Assembly (NCBI RefSeq): GCF_963678635.1
Contig: NC_087070.1
Location: forward strand, 10,202,539 to 10,266,538
DNA: 64,000 nt
Direction: 5' to 3'
DNA from: Symsagittifera roscoffensis
Lineage: Eukaryota; Xenacoelomorpha; Acoela; Convolutidae
This document shows, one piece after another, positions 45,155 to 58,311 of this stretch (position 1 is the first letter of the stretch; each line of letters begins with the position of its first letter). Under the pieces are notes generated by a model. That model did not search any database and was not told the origin of the DNA. It saw only the letters and a program-made list of their open reading frames with translations. The position numbers and the translations under genes are program-made.

Positions 45155-46734
45155 CACAGCAAAAACCCATTGTTTGTCTTCTTATTTCATTTTTCAGACA
45201 ATGTAATCAGGCATGTTTTCAGGCATAAAATTTTTAGGCATAATCAGGTTGTTTTCAGACATTTGTTACAATTTTCGAAGCAAGACACGAAGTATTTGTG
45301 CTCTGTTTTAGTGTTTTGTTTTACACAATTTTCAGTCTTTGAGGTATTAAAGCCATGAGCCAAAACTGATTAAGTAAGCATGCCACTAAAGTATTTCTTT
45401 GTAAAATTAAGGTGGTTTGCCAATTTGATTTTTTATAATAAAACAAGCGCTCAATATATTTTCTGCTGCAAATACGTAAGCGGCTATTTAATCCGGCTGA
45501 GATCAATTTTTCATTCGTTTTTCTGACAAATTTTTGAGCCACGAACTATTTCAGAACGGTTCAAGGTCTGTCGGATCAAGCAGTGCTTCACCCTGATCTT
45601 GTTTCAAGTTTTATTTACTGTTTGAGGTTTTTAGTATTTGTCGAATTGTATTGGATCTTATGGCTGATTTTTAACTTTATATTTTTTTGCAATGACTTTG
45701 ATTTTTGGTAGAAAATAAAGAATACTTGTTCTCAGTGGTTTTTTTTTAGTTAGACAAGTTTTGATTAACCATTTTTATAAACATTCAAAATGTTTGCCGT
45801 TCTAGGCTCCAAAAAAGTCTGACTAGTAAATACTTTTCGTTAAATTAAGAAGGTTTGAAAATAGCCCTTTTGTCTAACTGGAGCCAAATAACGAAACCAT
45901 CAGAATACTTTGGGTTATAGGCTCGTAAGCAGCAATTTGATCACTTTTCAGGAACCGATACAAATTGGTTTGAAGCTAGCTTTCGAGATTTTTAATAGAT
46001 TGTTAGGTACTGATGGCATCCTTTTGCACTTTACATATTGTGGGAGCATCATGAACTGATATTAAAATCAAATAACTTCTCGAATGAAAACCTAGGCAAA
46101 CTTTTTTATTCAAAATTTTGTAGCAGAAACTTTTCTCAAGTGACGTTTATCATAAAGTTTTGGCTCGTGGAAAAAAGTTTTAGACAGAAAGCTTTTGGGA
46201 CGAGTTATAAAGCAGCCGGGATATTCAGGGCTTCGCCTTGATACGATCTGTCTTGTTCTGTCTTAGAAATTTTTCATTTTGGTTTTAAAAATCAAATGTT
46301 AATCTACGCCTGTGAAAAAAAAACTTAACTTTCATTCATTATTTTAATTTTAAAAGTTTACTTCGGATGCTCACAAGTTTCAGTTATCAAGCTTTTTTTC
46401 TCTGAGTTGATTGACATTTCCTTTGGTTTCATAAGATCAGTTCTGCAATTTCATCAGCCTAAGATTAACTAAGAATTGAACACTTTCTTTCAAGGGATGA
46501 AGGTGAATTTCGGAAGAAAAAAAATTAAAGTAGGTCGGCTTTTTTCTTGAGGTTGACCAAATTGATTTTGTAAAATCTTCCAAAGCATAAAATCTTGCAT
46601 AGAAGTTGATCATTTAAGTTAAAAACGCTTAAATTGTCGTTTTTGGATTTTTGTGGAAAGTTATGTTTTTTTTTGCCACGCGTCCTTTCATTTTGGCACG
46701 TTTGGGAACCCAAACTTGGATGCTGTGAAATAGT
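45155..46734. other. Intronic sequence, nothing recognised except a dispersed motif
   Basis: A segment at 46212-46260 (GGGCTTCGCCTTGATACGA then TCTGTCTTGTT) recurs at about 56894-56944 and 60990-61038. Otherwise nothing is supported. Confidence 0.4.
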
Positions 46735-46960
46735 ACCAACACTGGCGTGCGCAGAAATTTTTCTAGGGGGTGCAGTTTTTCGAAAAATTTTGAAAATAAT
46801 TTTGCCGAAAATTTGTTTTTTTTTCAGGTTGAGCAATGTGATTTTCCGAGCTTTGAGGAAAAAAAATTGTGCACCGCAGGCAAATTTTCTAAAAAAAACA
46901 GGCCTAAAAGGCGTTTTTAGGCACTTTTTGGAAAGTTTTTCCCAAAAAATTGCGTTTTTT
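46735..46960 (-). mobile_element. Fragment of hAT-like MITE family 1
   Basis: It shares with 57887-58311, in the same orientation, words such as GATTTTCCGAGCT, GCAGGCAAATTTTCT and AAAAAATTGCGTTTTTTTCGGC in the same order. The terminal repeats are degraded (CTAGGGGGTGCAG at the left). Confidence 0.6.
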
Positions 46961-46962
46961 TC

Positions 46963-47016
46963 GGCATATCAAAGTTGCACGTTATATCAAAGTTGCACGG
47001 CATATCAAAGTTGCAA
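46963..47016. repeat. 18-bp tandem repeat, three units
   Basis: GCATATCAAAGTTGCACG recurs three times with an exact 18-base period (ATATC at 46966, 46984 and 47002). Confidence 0.85.
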
Positions 47017-47032
47017 AAAATATTTAAATTGA

Positions 47033-49151
47033 AGTTAAAAAATCGCTAAGGAATCAGGTGAAAAGAGTCAACTCTAATTTGTCTGCAGTTTCTTCTAATC
47101 CGGACCATAAATATTGAAATCTTGATGCGCAGTATCACTATTTTCCTTATCGGCGGAATAACTCTGCATAAATTTTGTCATTATTTTGCGAGTGGTAATT
47201 AGACAATTTTGTGCTGTTTGCATAGCATGTTCTACTCACAGAAGCTTTGCTATTTTTGAACGAGTAGCTTCAACTTTTTTTAATTCACGCTTGAGTTTTC
47301 AATTTAAAAACGTCTTTTTACAACCACATGCTTTGGGAAATGATGGCGGCAAATGGAACCTCAAGAAATCGACTTTGTATTCAATAAAATAAACAATCAA
47401 AGTCAGTTTAAACTAATTTTTAGAGGTAGCGCGCGTCGAACGGTTCAGTAAAAATCTAAATTTCAAAAACTGCATAATCAAAACGGAATTTTCAAATAAA
47501 TTCATTGGCACATGTCATAGTGATTTTTTGCTGGAGTATAAGCCAGTCAAATGTAAACCAGCTGAAGGGCATACCATAAATACAAATAAAAACAAATTTT
47601 GAAAATGATAATGGTTGAATTAGAGACTCAAGACATTTTTATAAACTTTTAAATTAATAAATAATAAAAACTCCGGACCAAAATTTTTCCGGTATTATTG
47701 CAATATGGATTTTTATTGCTGACAAATATACTGAGGATGGAGCAAAAAATATTATATATTTTTTTTTGATATAGGATTCAAATTGCAAGATAAAATTGAC
47801 AGTGCAGACAGCGGCGGATTTAGGGGCCGGCATGATGCAGATCACCTAACTCCTAAAACAGTGAATTAATCGCTTTATAAACAGTCATTCCAGCGCACAA
47901 AAATGAAATTAATTTGGTTTTGATTAAGTAAATTTGTCAGATAAAGACTGTTTCGAAAAAAATGACAGAAATTACCAGTAAACACTTGTTTCAAACCATA
48001 TATTGAATAAGAATGCAAAAATTGACCAAGTTTTTGGGCATTGCGTAGTTATTTTTTCTCTAAACAAGAATGGCTTCAATTTGACAAGGTTTATGTCAGC
48101 CCGATAATCAGTTATCGTATTCTTAATTACGGCAAAAGGTTCCAACCTCACCTAACTGAGACTGTAAAAGTAAAAAAGAATCCTGAGAGCCATGTTTTCC
48201 AAAGGTGTACACGAATCAATCAAAAATCCAACCATTCGAAAAAGTAACGCTTCATTTATATTTTTTCAGGTTCACTTTTTCGAAATATTCAACAATCTGT
48301 TCAATGGATTGAGATCGAAAAAAGAAAACTTGGATCAGCGACCATGAAATGCCACATTTTAGCTTTATGAGATTCTATAAGCAAGTTTTTTACTGCCTAC
48401 TTGAAACAAAAAAAATTGGGACTTTTAGGAACTGTTTTGTCAATTTCAGTCCACATCGTCAAAATTTAAAAATATTAATTATAGTGATAAAAGTTAACCA
48501 TCTTCTTTTCTTCTCCGGGATCTACTAGGCGATGATCAGTACTGCTCTTTAGGATTTCCGCCCAATCTCATAATTTAGCTGTTGCTCTACGTATGTAGCT
48601 GGTAAAAAATAATTCGAAATCAAACTCAAAGTCAAATTCTCGCAAAAAAATATGCTAGTCCTTCTAATACACCAGCTGTTTTGAAAATAGAAAATTGATT
48701 TAACTGCAATCTCAAAAGTGCGAATAACCTCAACTGATTATGAAAACTACGTTAAAATAAGGGTTGAGTAAACGTGCTTTCAATTTTATTGGTTTTCATT
48801 TCTTGTGCTTAACAATAATCATATTAATTTGGTTCTTTCCTGTTAATACTTGGATTTGAGCAATGGTGATTAGTCGTTTGAACACAAGGTTTTCTTTGTT
48901 GTAATGATAATAGGAAAGCAGAATTATGAAAAAAGGCAACAAAATCTCTTAAAATTGATTAACTGATTAAGATCATTTATCCACGAGGGATAGGACCAAC
49001 ATACGAGCTGTACAGCCCATCACGGCGAACCGCTGTTGTGCCCCTGCTTAAGAACTACATGCAATTTTTTTTGGTTATTTTCTCTTTGAAGCAAAATCAA
49101 TGACAGCAAAATCATGACCATCAAACAAGATGGAGTTTTGATAAATTAATA
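47033..49151. other. Intronic sequence, nothing recognised
   Basis: AT-rich with short low-complexity frames only. Confidence 0.4.
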
Positions 49152-50246
49152 GGCGATGTATCGACAAGCATAAAGCTCGACTAGCATAAAAGTTTCAAAA
49201 TTGAAATTCGTATCGACTAGCATAAAAACCGAATTTCAAAACTCAATAAGCTAAATTTAAAAAATGATTGCACGCATTATATGCCCATTCCCCCCCCCCC
49301 CCCCCCCCCCCGGATCTTGTTGAATATTCACCTCCCCCTATTTCGATTTTCAGAGACTCAACTTTGGATGCAATATTTTCAATAGCTTAAAACAATCAGA
49401 GAATATACTTAGTCAAAATTTTCAACGTAGGTATTATATAAATAGTGAGTAATAAAATAATATCGCGCAAAAATGAAAACTTAATTAGTTTTTGACATTT
49501 TTGAAAAGCAGGTTTTATACAGAAATGGTTGTCAAAAACAATGCACACATAGGGGGAAATGTTAACAAGATCCGGCCCCTCTATACGAAAATAGGCTTTT
49601 CATCTTTTTCCCCCTCCCCACCTCACACGATCATCAAATTTATTGTGTAACAAGTGGTTTTACCAGATTAAATATGCAGACTAAATATGTTTGCGGCCCA
49701 TCTTAATTAGTCTGCATGTCAACTTTCATAACGATTGGACAATATGAACAGTAACTTCACCTGTAAAAAATTGTAGGTGGGGGGAAAGGAAAAGGAGCCA
49801 AAAATTAATTTTAACAAGGTAAGCATACGAGAACTTTTGGATCTAGTTAACAATCACCTCCCCTCTTCTTGAATAGGGGGAAATTGTTAGATCCGATAAA
49901 AATTGTACTTTGTAAAGAGTTGGCCCCCTGTTGCAATAAGGAGAAGTACCAAGATCCAATCAATTTTTTTAAACCCATTTCACCATTTGCGCGGCGATAT
50001 CTTCGATTCGAGCTATTACTGGTCGTGTTGTGACTGATCAAGACAATAAGAACTTAATTTGATTTTTCATTGCTCAATTTCTCAAATGCTCAAACTTCAA
50101 TTTCTCAGAAATGCATCTTTTAATTTGAGTGCATTATTATTGTTTTGTATTTCTGAGAAATAACGCTTTTAAATTATGCTAGTTGATACATTTTCAGGTT
50201 TTCAAATTTTCATGCTTGTCGATCTTTATGCTAGTCAAGCGGTCAC
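49152..50246. mobile_element. Foldback-like element with nested MITE
   Basis: The left arm contains TCGACAAGCATAAAG and CGACTAGCATAAAAG, then TTTCAAAATTGAAA. The right arm has the inverted counterparts (CATGCTTGTCGATCTTTATG, ATGCTAGTCAAGC). The flanks carry the 10-base direct repeat TAAATTAATA at 49142-49151 and 50247-50256, a possible target duplication in AT-rich DNA. A poly-C tract follows 49287, and a family 2 MITE sits inside at 49594-49799. Confidence 0.55.
49594..49799. mobile_element. hAT-like MITE family 2, copy A
   Basis: It has inverted ends GGCTTTTCATCTTTTTCCCCC / GGGGGGAAAGGAAAAGGAGCC. Its interior matches 57456-57656 (CACCTCACAC, ACTAAATATGTTTG, AATATGAACAGTAA). The flanks show only a weak 8-base match. 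Confidence 0.75.
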
Positions 50247-50644
50247 TAAATTAATACATTGAGAGTAATACATTATTTAAATGAGGGGCCCCCAAAAGAT
50301 TTACAGCTACCTAACTCTTCAAAGAATGGAGTTTTGATCTTCTTTTTCCCAAGTAGTATAATTATTATAACTCAAGAAATTATTTATTCCGTGACACAAA
50401 TCTATATTTTATCTTATGTTTTCATTAACTTCAAAAATTGCTAATTTTGAAAGCATACGAAAAAAACTACATATTTAGCTGTGATTTTTTGTGTTTTTTA
50501 TAAACAACAATTTTTACTTTAGGTCAAGGATAAGATTGCAAAAATTATGCCCTCAATACATTTGAATCGGTGTATCAACAAAAACAAAAAAAATTGTGTG
50601 ATGACTTTAACAAAAAAATTTGAGCTATTTTCTAAATGACAAAA

Positions 50645-53640
50645 AATTTTCTTCTCCAACCATTTGTCAGCTCACAGTTGGGCAAAGCTGTAATGAGAAT
50701 TTTTAGAACCCAGATTGTCTTTTTTTATTTTTGAAGCTGTAAGGGCCTTACTAAAAATTAGTTTAACAAAAATGAAGAATCATTTGTTCTGGAGTTTGAT
50801 GTTTGAAATTTTTTTTCGATTGGTTTATGGAGCTATTTCTGAAAATGAATGTTGCCTAATTGTTTTTCAACTGGGTTATGCTCTAGGGCAGAGTAAAAAC
50901 GATAATCGTCTTGATATCTTCACCCTCATAGTCTCATTTTTTTGCAACTAAGTCTAATTATAAATTGAAAAGTTGATTGCGAAATATATTTTTCTGAGCT
51001 TTTTTCCCAAAGTTCTAACAAAATTTGATATTGTTTCTACATGCCAAACAGTTTTTCTTTTTTAACAATCTGCTGGGTCACAGTTGGGCAAATTTGTGAT
51101 GAGAATTCTTAGAGCACAGATTGTTTGTTTTATTTTTGCAGTTGGAAGGGCCTCACTAAAAAGTCATTTAATTGAATCGAGGTATCAATTGTTTTGAGAC
51201 TTTTTGTTTAAAATGTCGTTTCGATTGGCTTATGGCGCTATTTCTAAAAATAAACTGCCTGAAAGTTTTTCAACTTTTTCATGCTCTAGGCAGAGTGAAA
51301 ATGCTAATCGTCTTGTTGTCTGTACCCTCATAGTCTCATATCTAGGTGACTATATCTAATTATAAATAGAAATGTTGATTGGAAGATATACTTTTCTGAG
51401 CTTTTTTTCCCAAAGCCCTATCAATTTTTGATGTTTCTTCCACATGCCATACAGTTTTTTCTTCTAACATATTGTCAGGTCACAGTTGGGCAAAGCTGTG
51501 AATTGAATTATTAAAACCCAGATTGTCTTTTGTTTCTGCAGTTGTTAGGGCTTCACTAAAATTCGTTTAACTGAACTGAAGTATCAATTGTTGTGGAGCT
51601 TGATGTTAGACATTTCTTTTCGATGGGTTTGTGGCCCTATTTCTAAAAAAAACTGCAATAATGTTTTTCAACATTTTTTTTGCTATTGAGGGCAGAGTGA
51701 AAACGATAAATGTCTTGTTTTCTGTACCCTCTTAGTCTCATTTCTTGGTAACTATATCTAATTATAAATAGAAATGTTGATTGGGAGATATACTTTTCTG
51801 AGCTTTTTTCCCAAAGCTCTAACAAAACTTGATATTGTTTCTACATGTCAAACAGTTTTTATTTTTTAACAATTTGCCGGGTCACAGTTGGGCAAATTTG
51901 TGATGAGAATTCTTAGAACACAGATTGTTTGTTTTGTTTTTGCAGTTGGAAGAGCCTCACTACAAATCATTTAACTGAATTGAAGTAACAATTTTTGAGG
52001 AGTTGTATTTGGAATTTCCTTTCGATGGGTTTGTGGCGCTATTTCTAAAAAAATCTGCCTTAATGTTTATCAAATTTTTTATAATCTAAGGCTGAGTGAA
52101 AATGATAATTGTCTTGTTGTCTGAACCCTCTTAATCTCATTTTTATCTACCTATGTCTAATTATAAATAAGATTGTTGAATTGGAGATATACTGTTCTGT
52201 TTCTGCTTTCTTTCTAAACTAGCTAATGTTTAATCTGAACCATTTTTGAAAATTAAAGAGTTTGCCGAAATTGAAATAGATGTTGTCGCGATTTGAAAAC
52301 TGGTTTTTCTACAGGATGCCACAAAAGTAAACCTTAGAAACAAAATTCAAAGGAAAAGTCTTGATTGAGTCTTGAAATTTCAATTTGTTTACTTCAGGAA
52401 AAACCAACTCTATAAACTCTTCAATACGCAATTGTGTTAATTGTTATGTGTTTTGTAGTAATTTAAGATATAGTAAATTCAAGATTTTTTTCTGAAAACA
52501 CCCGCGAATCTTCAATGAAGCAGAAGAAAACATTATTTCACGATGCTCACATAGAATGAATTAGAAGTTTCAACAACCTATGTTTAAGTATCCTCTTATT
52601 CTGTAAACTGAATTAAAGTATCAATTGTTTTGAGGCTTGATATTTGAACATTTTCTTCGATTGGCTTATGGCGCTATTTCTAAAAACAAACTGTCTGATT
52701 TTTTTTCAACTAATTTATGCTCTAGGGCAGATTGAAAATGATAATCGTCCTGTTGTCTGTACCCTTATAGTCTCATTTCTAGGTAACTATATCTAATTAT
52801 AAATAGAAATGTTGATTGGGAGATATACTTTTCTGAGCTTTTTTCCCTGAGCTCTATCATTTTTTGATATTGTTTCCACCTCCCAAACAGTTTTTTGTTC
52901 TAACATGTTGTCATGTCACTCTTGAGCAAAGCTGTGATGAGAATTATTATAACCCAGATTGTCTTTTTTGTCTTTGCAGTTGTAAGGTCCTCACCAAAAA
53001 TCATTTAATTGAATTGAAGTATCAATTTTTGAGGAGTTGTATTTGGAATTTCCTTTCGATGGGTTTATGGCGCTATTTCTAAAAAAATCTGCCTTAATGT
53101 TTATCAAATTTTTTATAATCTAAGGCAGAGTGAAAATGATAATTGTCTTGTTGTCTGAACCCTCTTAATCTCATTTCTATCTAACTATGTCTAATTATAA
53201 ATAAATGGAATTGTTGATTTGGAGATATACTGTTCTGTTTCTGCTTTCTTTCTAAACTAGCTAATGTGTAATCTGAACCGTTTTTGAAAATTTAAGTGTT
53301 TGCCGAAACTGAAATAGATGTTTTCACGATTTGAAAAATGGTTTTTCTACAGGATGTCACAAAAATAAACCTTAGAAACAAAATTCAAAAGAAAAGTCTT
53401 GATTGAGACTTGAAATTTCAATTTTTTTACTTCAGGAAAATCCAACTCTATAAACTCTTCAATACGCAATGGCTTTAATTGTTATGTGTGTTGTAGTAAT
53501 TTAAGATCTGCTAAAATAAAGATTTTTTTTTGAAAACACCCGCGAGTCTTCAATGAAGCAGAAGAAAACATTATTTCACGAAGCTCACATTGATTGAATT
53601 ACAAGTTTCAACAACCTATGTTTAAGTATCCTCTCTTTCA
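50645..53640. repeat. ~404-bp tandem repeat with a longer 1,032-bp higher-order copy
   Basis: The landmark CACAGTTGGGCAAA recurs at about 50672, 51077, 51481 and 51885 (spacing 404-405 bases), and a diverged copy appears at about 52917, 1,032 bases later. Each unit continues with CAGATTGT, CTCACTAAA, a GGTTTATGG/GGCTTATGG ...CTATTTCTAAAAA block and CTAATTATAAAT. An extra ~420-bp segment (TTTCTTTCTAAACTAGCTAATG onward) at 52200-52610 repeats at 53230-53640. It lies inside GPCR intron 2. No transposon ends were seen. Confidence 0.8.
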
Positions 53641-56600
53641 GTAAACCTTTTGTTGTCATATTTTACAAATTCTTTGTAACACTGTAAACGCTAAGAACAT
53701 TTAAAAAAAATTTTGAAACAAAAACTTTTAATCTGCTGATTCATTGCTAAAGCGCATCAAGGTTTAAGTCATTAGAACACGATCTACGTCATAAAAACTG
53801 AAAAGGAAATACTCTGCTCTGTAATTCAAGCTCAAGGCAATCAGATTTTGTTCTGTTTTAAAAGGCAATGGTAAAATTGCAAAGGGCACAAATGACCAGA
53901 TTCTTGCTTAGTAATGCGCATTAATTTGGAATTAGCAACAAAATGGGAATACTCAATAAAGCTGATCAAAATGTTCAATCAACCCTGTTTCAACGGTTTC
54001 CGTTCAATTCATGTTTGGACGTTTGTTTTACCCCTTATCAACCCAAAATACGGAAATAAAACAAAATTTTGAAAAAATTTTGTTGACTTTCATGGTAGGT
54101 CGAATTGGGAAAAATGCTAGAAAGCTTCAGAAGCTTCAATTTCATTATTCAGTAATAACACAGTTGAAAATCTCGACTAAGCGTGAAAATTTGTGAGATG
54201 ACTTTCTCGCAGCAAGCGTCAACTAGTCAAATAATCATGTTCATGTTGACATTTACTATTGACACGCTAAAATTGATGTGATCCAAATTTTCGAGTAAAA
54301 ATGAAATCATCGGGCTTTTTATTATTTTTGGGTGAGATATCATTAATTTCGTCCTACAAAAAGTGAAAACAGTGCGAGTCTAATAAAAGTAATTAAGAAA
54401 TTTATCGAATGTCAGACAATAAGTTCTGACAAAAAAATTGTTAAACCTAAACTTTTGCTACATAAGGTAGTCTGATTGTAGTTGAATTGTTTAATTGAGC
54501 CAAAAAATTACAATGATTCGATATTGTAAACATAAAATCCTTTTGACTTTTGTTATTGGAAACGAATTTTTACTAGCCACAATAATTATAATATAACTCG
54601 AATGATTTGAATAGTTTTTGTGCCTATAATGTGATGCAAAATTTAATTTTCAGTTGTGTGTGTTTAGGCTTAACCGTTTGTTTTAAACTTTCTGGCTGAC
54701 GGCCGAACCAATTGCGCCCAAAATTGGCACCCTCACCTTTAAAACTTTCTATATTTTGTAAAATTCATATCTGAATAGTTTTCCACGAAGTTTTTGAAAA
54801 AACGCGTAGATACTTTAAGAATGAGTTATTTAGACCCAATTTCAGATCTGAGTTTTCGTTTTCTTTTTTTTTCTGAAAATGCTCAACTCTGACGCAATAT
54901 TGGTTTTTTAGGTATTTCGATACTTCACTGTTTCTGCCAATAACTAGCAGATACCTAGTAAAACTTTTTATTGCAGACTGTTGAAATACGTTTCGCTAAG
55001 GATGAGAGCTCCATCGGGAAATAAACGAGTACACTAAAATCGAGATTTTTGAGTTAATGTTTTCAAAACAAAATTTCAAATTAGTGGATTAGACGCGTAT
55101 GGTGAACAAAACTGTAAACTGTTTTTTTTAAAGTAATCAGAAAGTGTTTTTATCTCTAATTAATCTAAGAGTAGTTAGAAAAAGAAATCCAATTTTGGTT
55201 CGAAATTGATATAATATACAGAATTAAACATGAATGAAAAGACAAAGTTTAGAGTCAACAAGTGTTGGCAAATTCAGATCTGTATTTTGTTTTTCATGGT
55301 TGCTTAAATAATTTTCGGATCCAGGTTTTCATTAATTCAAAAAGAAAGTATATGCTGAAAAAAGTCTTAGATCTTTCCGAAAGAATTCTATCGAGGATGA
55401 CGATTTTCAAAAAAGTTTCGAAAATTCTATCGACCATTTTATTAAGTTGTTCAAATTGATTTTCCGAGCTCTCCTAAACTTTTTGCGCCGCAGGTGAATA
55501 TTTGAATAAACGAACTAAAAAGGCATTTGTTGGCCAGCAAAAACGAATGCTATGAATTAGTACAAAGTGGGGGTCCAATTTGTTTTCGAAAATTGGCAGA
55601 GTTTACCTAGCTTTCAACTTTCATTTACGTCTCAGATTGACTTCGTGCAAACCAGGCTCAGAAAACACGATGATTTTATTTCGATTTGATTTATTTGATT
55701 TTATATATATTTATATTTATTTGAGTTTATATATATGTCAGTTGATAAGAAAAAGTAACTTCAATGAAAATGTTTCTGGTAGAACTAGTAATTTTTTAGT
55801 TTTCTGGTATTTTTTGACCTTCTGTAAAATCTGTATCCTCAGAGAGATGGAAAACAATTTTTAAAAAAAAGTCTTTTTACAATGCATTTATTTTACAGCA
55901 AACGCTAAAGAATTCATTCTGATGAACAATCACCCTGATATAATAATTGAGAAGAATAATTAAACTTCAATTTTTGCTATTTGTTTTTAACACTTGAGCA
56001 GTAATGGGTTTAATTTTGATTTTCGAGCAAGACGAGAATTACCCAATTTCAATCAAGACGGCCGAAAAATATCTGACTGGCGAGGAAACTATTGAAACAT
56101 TCGCAAATTAGGTCAAGATGGTGAAAACAGACCGATGGTTGAAAAAGTTAACCTGGACCGGGGCTACTAAAGAGCATTCGGACGCGGAACCTCTTTGGTC
56201 TTTCGTTTTTTTGCAAAAAAAAACAAGCTTTAGAAAAAAACGCTCTCAGTTTTAATTGAATCGGACAATCAAACGTTTTTTTTATAAATTAGTTCTAGAA
56301 TAATAATAATAATAATTGGAGCTCTTTGTGCTAACTGCGCATAAATTGTCAATGTTCGTTTGCTTAAACATTCGGCTGAATGACAAGCAGACAGGTCTGA
56401 TCTAGAGATTGAACCTAATTGTCAATTAAGTGAATTTTAAACATATTAAACATAAATTCAAAGCTTGTTTATTGACTGCCTAAAGTTCTAATTGTGTTCA
56501 ATTTCTCATTTCCCGTCAAACTGCGTTCTTTCTATTGTTCCGAATTTCGAAGAAAGTGAGGAATATATATGCCCAGGGTGATTTTTATTTCAGACCGATT

Positions 56601-56997
56601 TTAGAAAACTTGACTGCGTATGGGCATCGATCCGAAAACTTTGGGGTTGTCAAGCGAGTATGCTTGCACCAGACTAAAGTGCGGCTTTGCTGCTGGAATA
56701 ACATTTTGAAATACGCGGTTTATTTATGCGCGGCGAATCATCCGCACTCATAATTGTTTCAAACTGAAATTAGGCAAGCTAATTGGTCGTATTAATTCCG
56801 TAAACGGCTCAAATTTTAACATTGATAAAATCAGCCTAAAATGTTTAGTTTGTCAATAATTCGCATACCAAAAGCTATTCGAGTACAACTACTGGGCAGT
56901 CGCAACATTCAAGTTTTTGTCTTGATACGAGCAGTCTTATTTATTTCACTCATTATTTGTGTGTTTACTTCTCACTTAGTTGACAAATAAGTTCACT
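53641..56997. other. Intronic sequence, mostly unrecognised
   Basis: A short MITE family 1 remnant (TTTTCCGAGCTCTCC, then TTTGCGCCGCAGG) lies at about 55459-55515. Near 56535-56640 is a segment similar to 22600 and 60520 (GAAAGTGAGGAATATATATG). No gene is supported. Confidence 0.4.
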
Positions 56998-57197
56998 NNN
57001 NNNNNNNNNNNNNNNNNNNNNNNNNNNNNNNNNNNNNNNNNNNNNNNNNNNNNNNNNNNNNNNNNNNNNNNNNNNNNNNNNNNNNNNNNNNNNNNNNNNN
57101 NNNNNNNNNNNNNNNNNNNNNNNNNNNNNNNNNNNNNNNNNNNNNNNNNNNNNNNNNNNNNNNNNNNNNNNNNNNNNNNNNNNNNNNNNNNNNNNNN
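56998..57197. other. Assembly gap (200 N)
   Basis: Exactly 200 undetermined bases. A round length usually means a placeholder, so the real distance is unknown. Confidence 0.99.
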
Positions 57198-57309
57198 AGC
57201 CAATATGCATTGTCTAAAAGCGTAAGGACTCTTTAATAGGTTTGAGGCCAAAAACAGCTAAATTTACAGATTATGAATCATTACGATCTTTTATGGCCTG
57301 GCGATGACA

Positions 57310-57391
57310 TTTTTTGTAAGAGTCATATCACATTCTTGCATGAGTCATATCACAATTTTGCATGAGTCGTATCACATTTTTGCATGAGTCA
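57310..57391. repeat. 22-bp tandem repeat, about 3.5 units
   Basis: The word TGCATGAGTCATATCACA repeats with AGTC at 57321, 57343, 57365 and 57387, an exact 22-base period. Confidence 0.85.
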
Positions 57392-57455
57392 AAAGCGCTG
57401 ATAATACAAGAAATAATTGCAGAGCGTAGCATATACAGCTCGTGTTTCAGAATTA

Positions 57456-57656
57456 GGCTCTTTTTCCTCCCCCCCCCCCCACCTCACACAAGCATCAATT
57501 TTATGGTCTAATGAAAGGTTTTACAAGTTTTATTATGAAGACCAAATATGTTTGTCATAGTCTTTTTTAGTCATAGATTTTTTATGACAATCGGCCAATG
57601 TGAACAGTAATTTTAATTATAAAAAATTGCAGGTGGGGGGAAAAGGAAAAAGAGCC
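57456..57656. mobile_element. hAT-like MITE family 2, copy B
   Basis: It has inverted ends GGCTCTTTTTCCTCCCCCC and GGGGGGAAAAGGAAAAAGAGCC. It is flanked by CAGAATTA (57448-57455) and CAGAATTG (57657-57664), an 8-base target duplication with one mismatch, as for hAT elements. It is 201 bp long and non-coding. Confidence 0.85.
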
Positions 57657-57886
57657 CAGAATTGGCAAGAGTGCAACACATCAATCCCATTGCTTTAATT
57701 ATCTGCTTCATGGAATTTAGATATTTTCGGTTGCATCCCCCTAAACTAAAAAAATTGAAAATGAAACTTTTTTAATACAAAATTGGAATTATCATGCTTA
57801 AAAATTCAGGATTGATATCTCGAGAATTGAATAAAAGAATAAAAAACACAAACTGAGTGACAATTAAAAACGCTTATGGCCCAAAA

Positions 57887-58311
57887 CAGGGGCGGATCTA
57901 GGATTTTCTCGAGGGGGGGCAGATTTTTGAAAAACTTTTGAAATTCGGTCGACCTTTTTTTAGGTAGACTAAAGTGATTTTCTGAGCTCTCCCAGAGCAG
58001 TAAAAAAAACCCTGTTTTGGCCGAATTTTCTGCGCCGCAGGCAAGTTTATTGATAAAACAGGTCAAAAAAGCAGTTTTTGGGCCCTTTGTGGAAAATTTT
58101 GACAAAAAAAAATTGCGTTTTTTTTGGCGCGAGCTCCCCCTCAAAGTGAGTATAATGTTGGCGCCAAAGGCGCCTTTAGAAAAAGTTTAGGGTTGGTCGG
58201 CAAAAACTGATTTCTTAAAAAGTACCAAAGGGGGACCTTTTGGGTTGGCAGGGGGTCGAATCCCTGAGGAGAGGGTGTCCGTCCCCCCCCCCCCCCCTAA
58301 ATCCGCCCCTG
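57887..58311 (-). mobile_element. hAT-like MITE family 1, full copy (425 bp)
   Basis: The termini CAGGGGCGGATCTAGG and CTAAATCCGCCCCTG are inverted repeats. The flanking 8-base sequences are identical: GCCCAAAA at 57879-57886 and at 58312-58319. Both are characteristic of the hAT superfamily. The interior lacks a transposase. GGGGTCGAATCCC near 58247 resembles a tRNA B box. Minus is used because this copy is reversed relative to the copies at 27258 and 59358. Confidence 0.9.
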
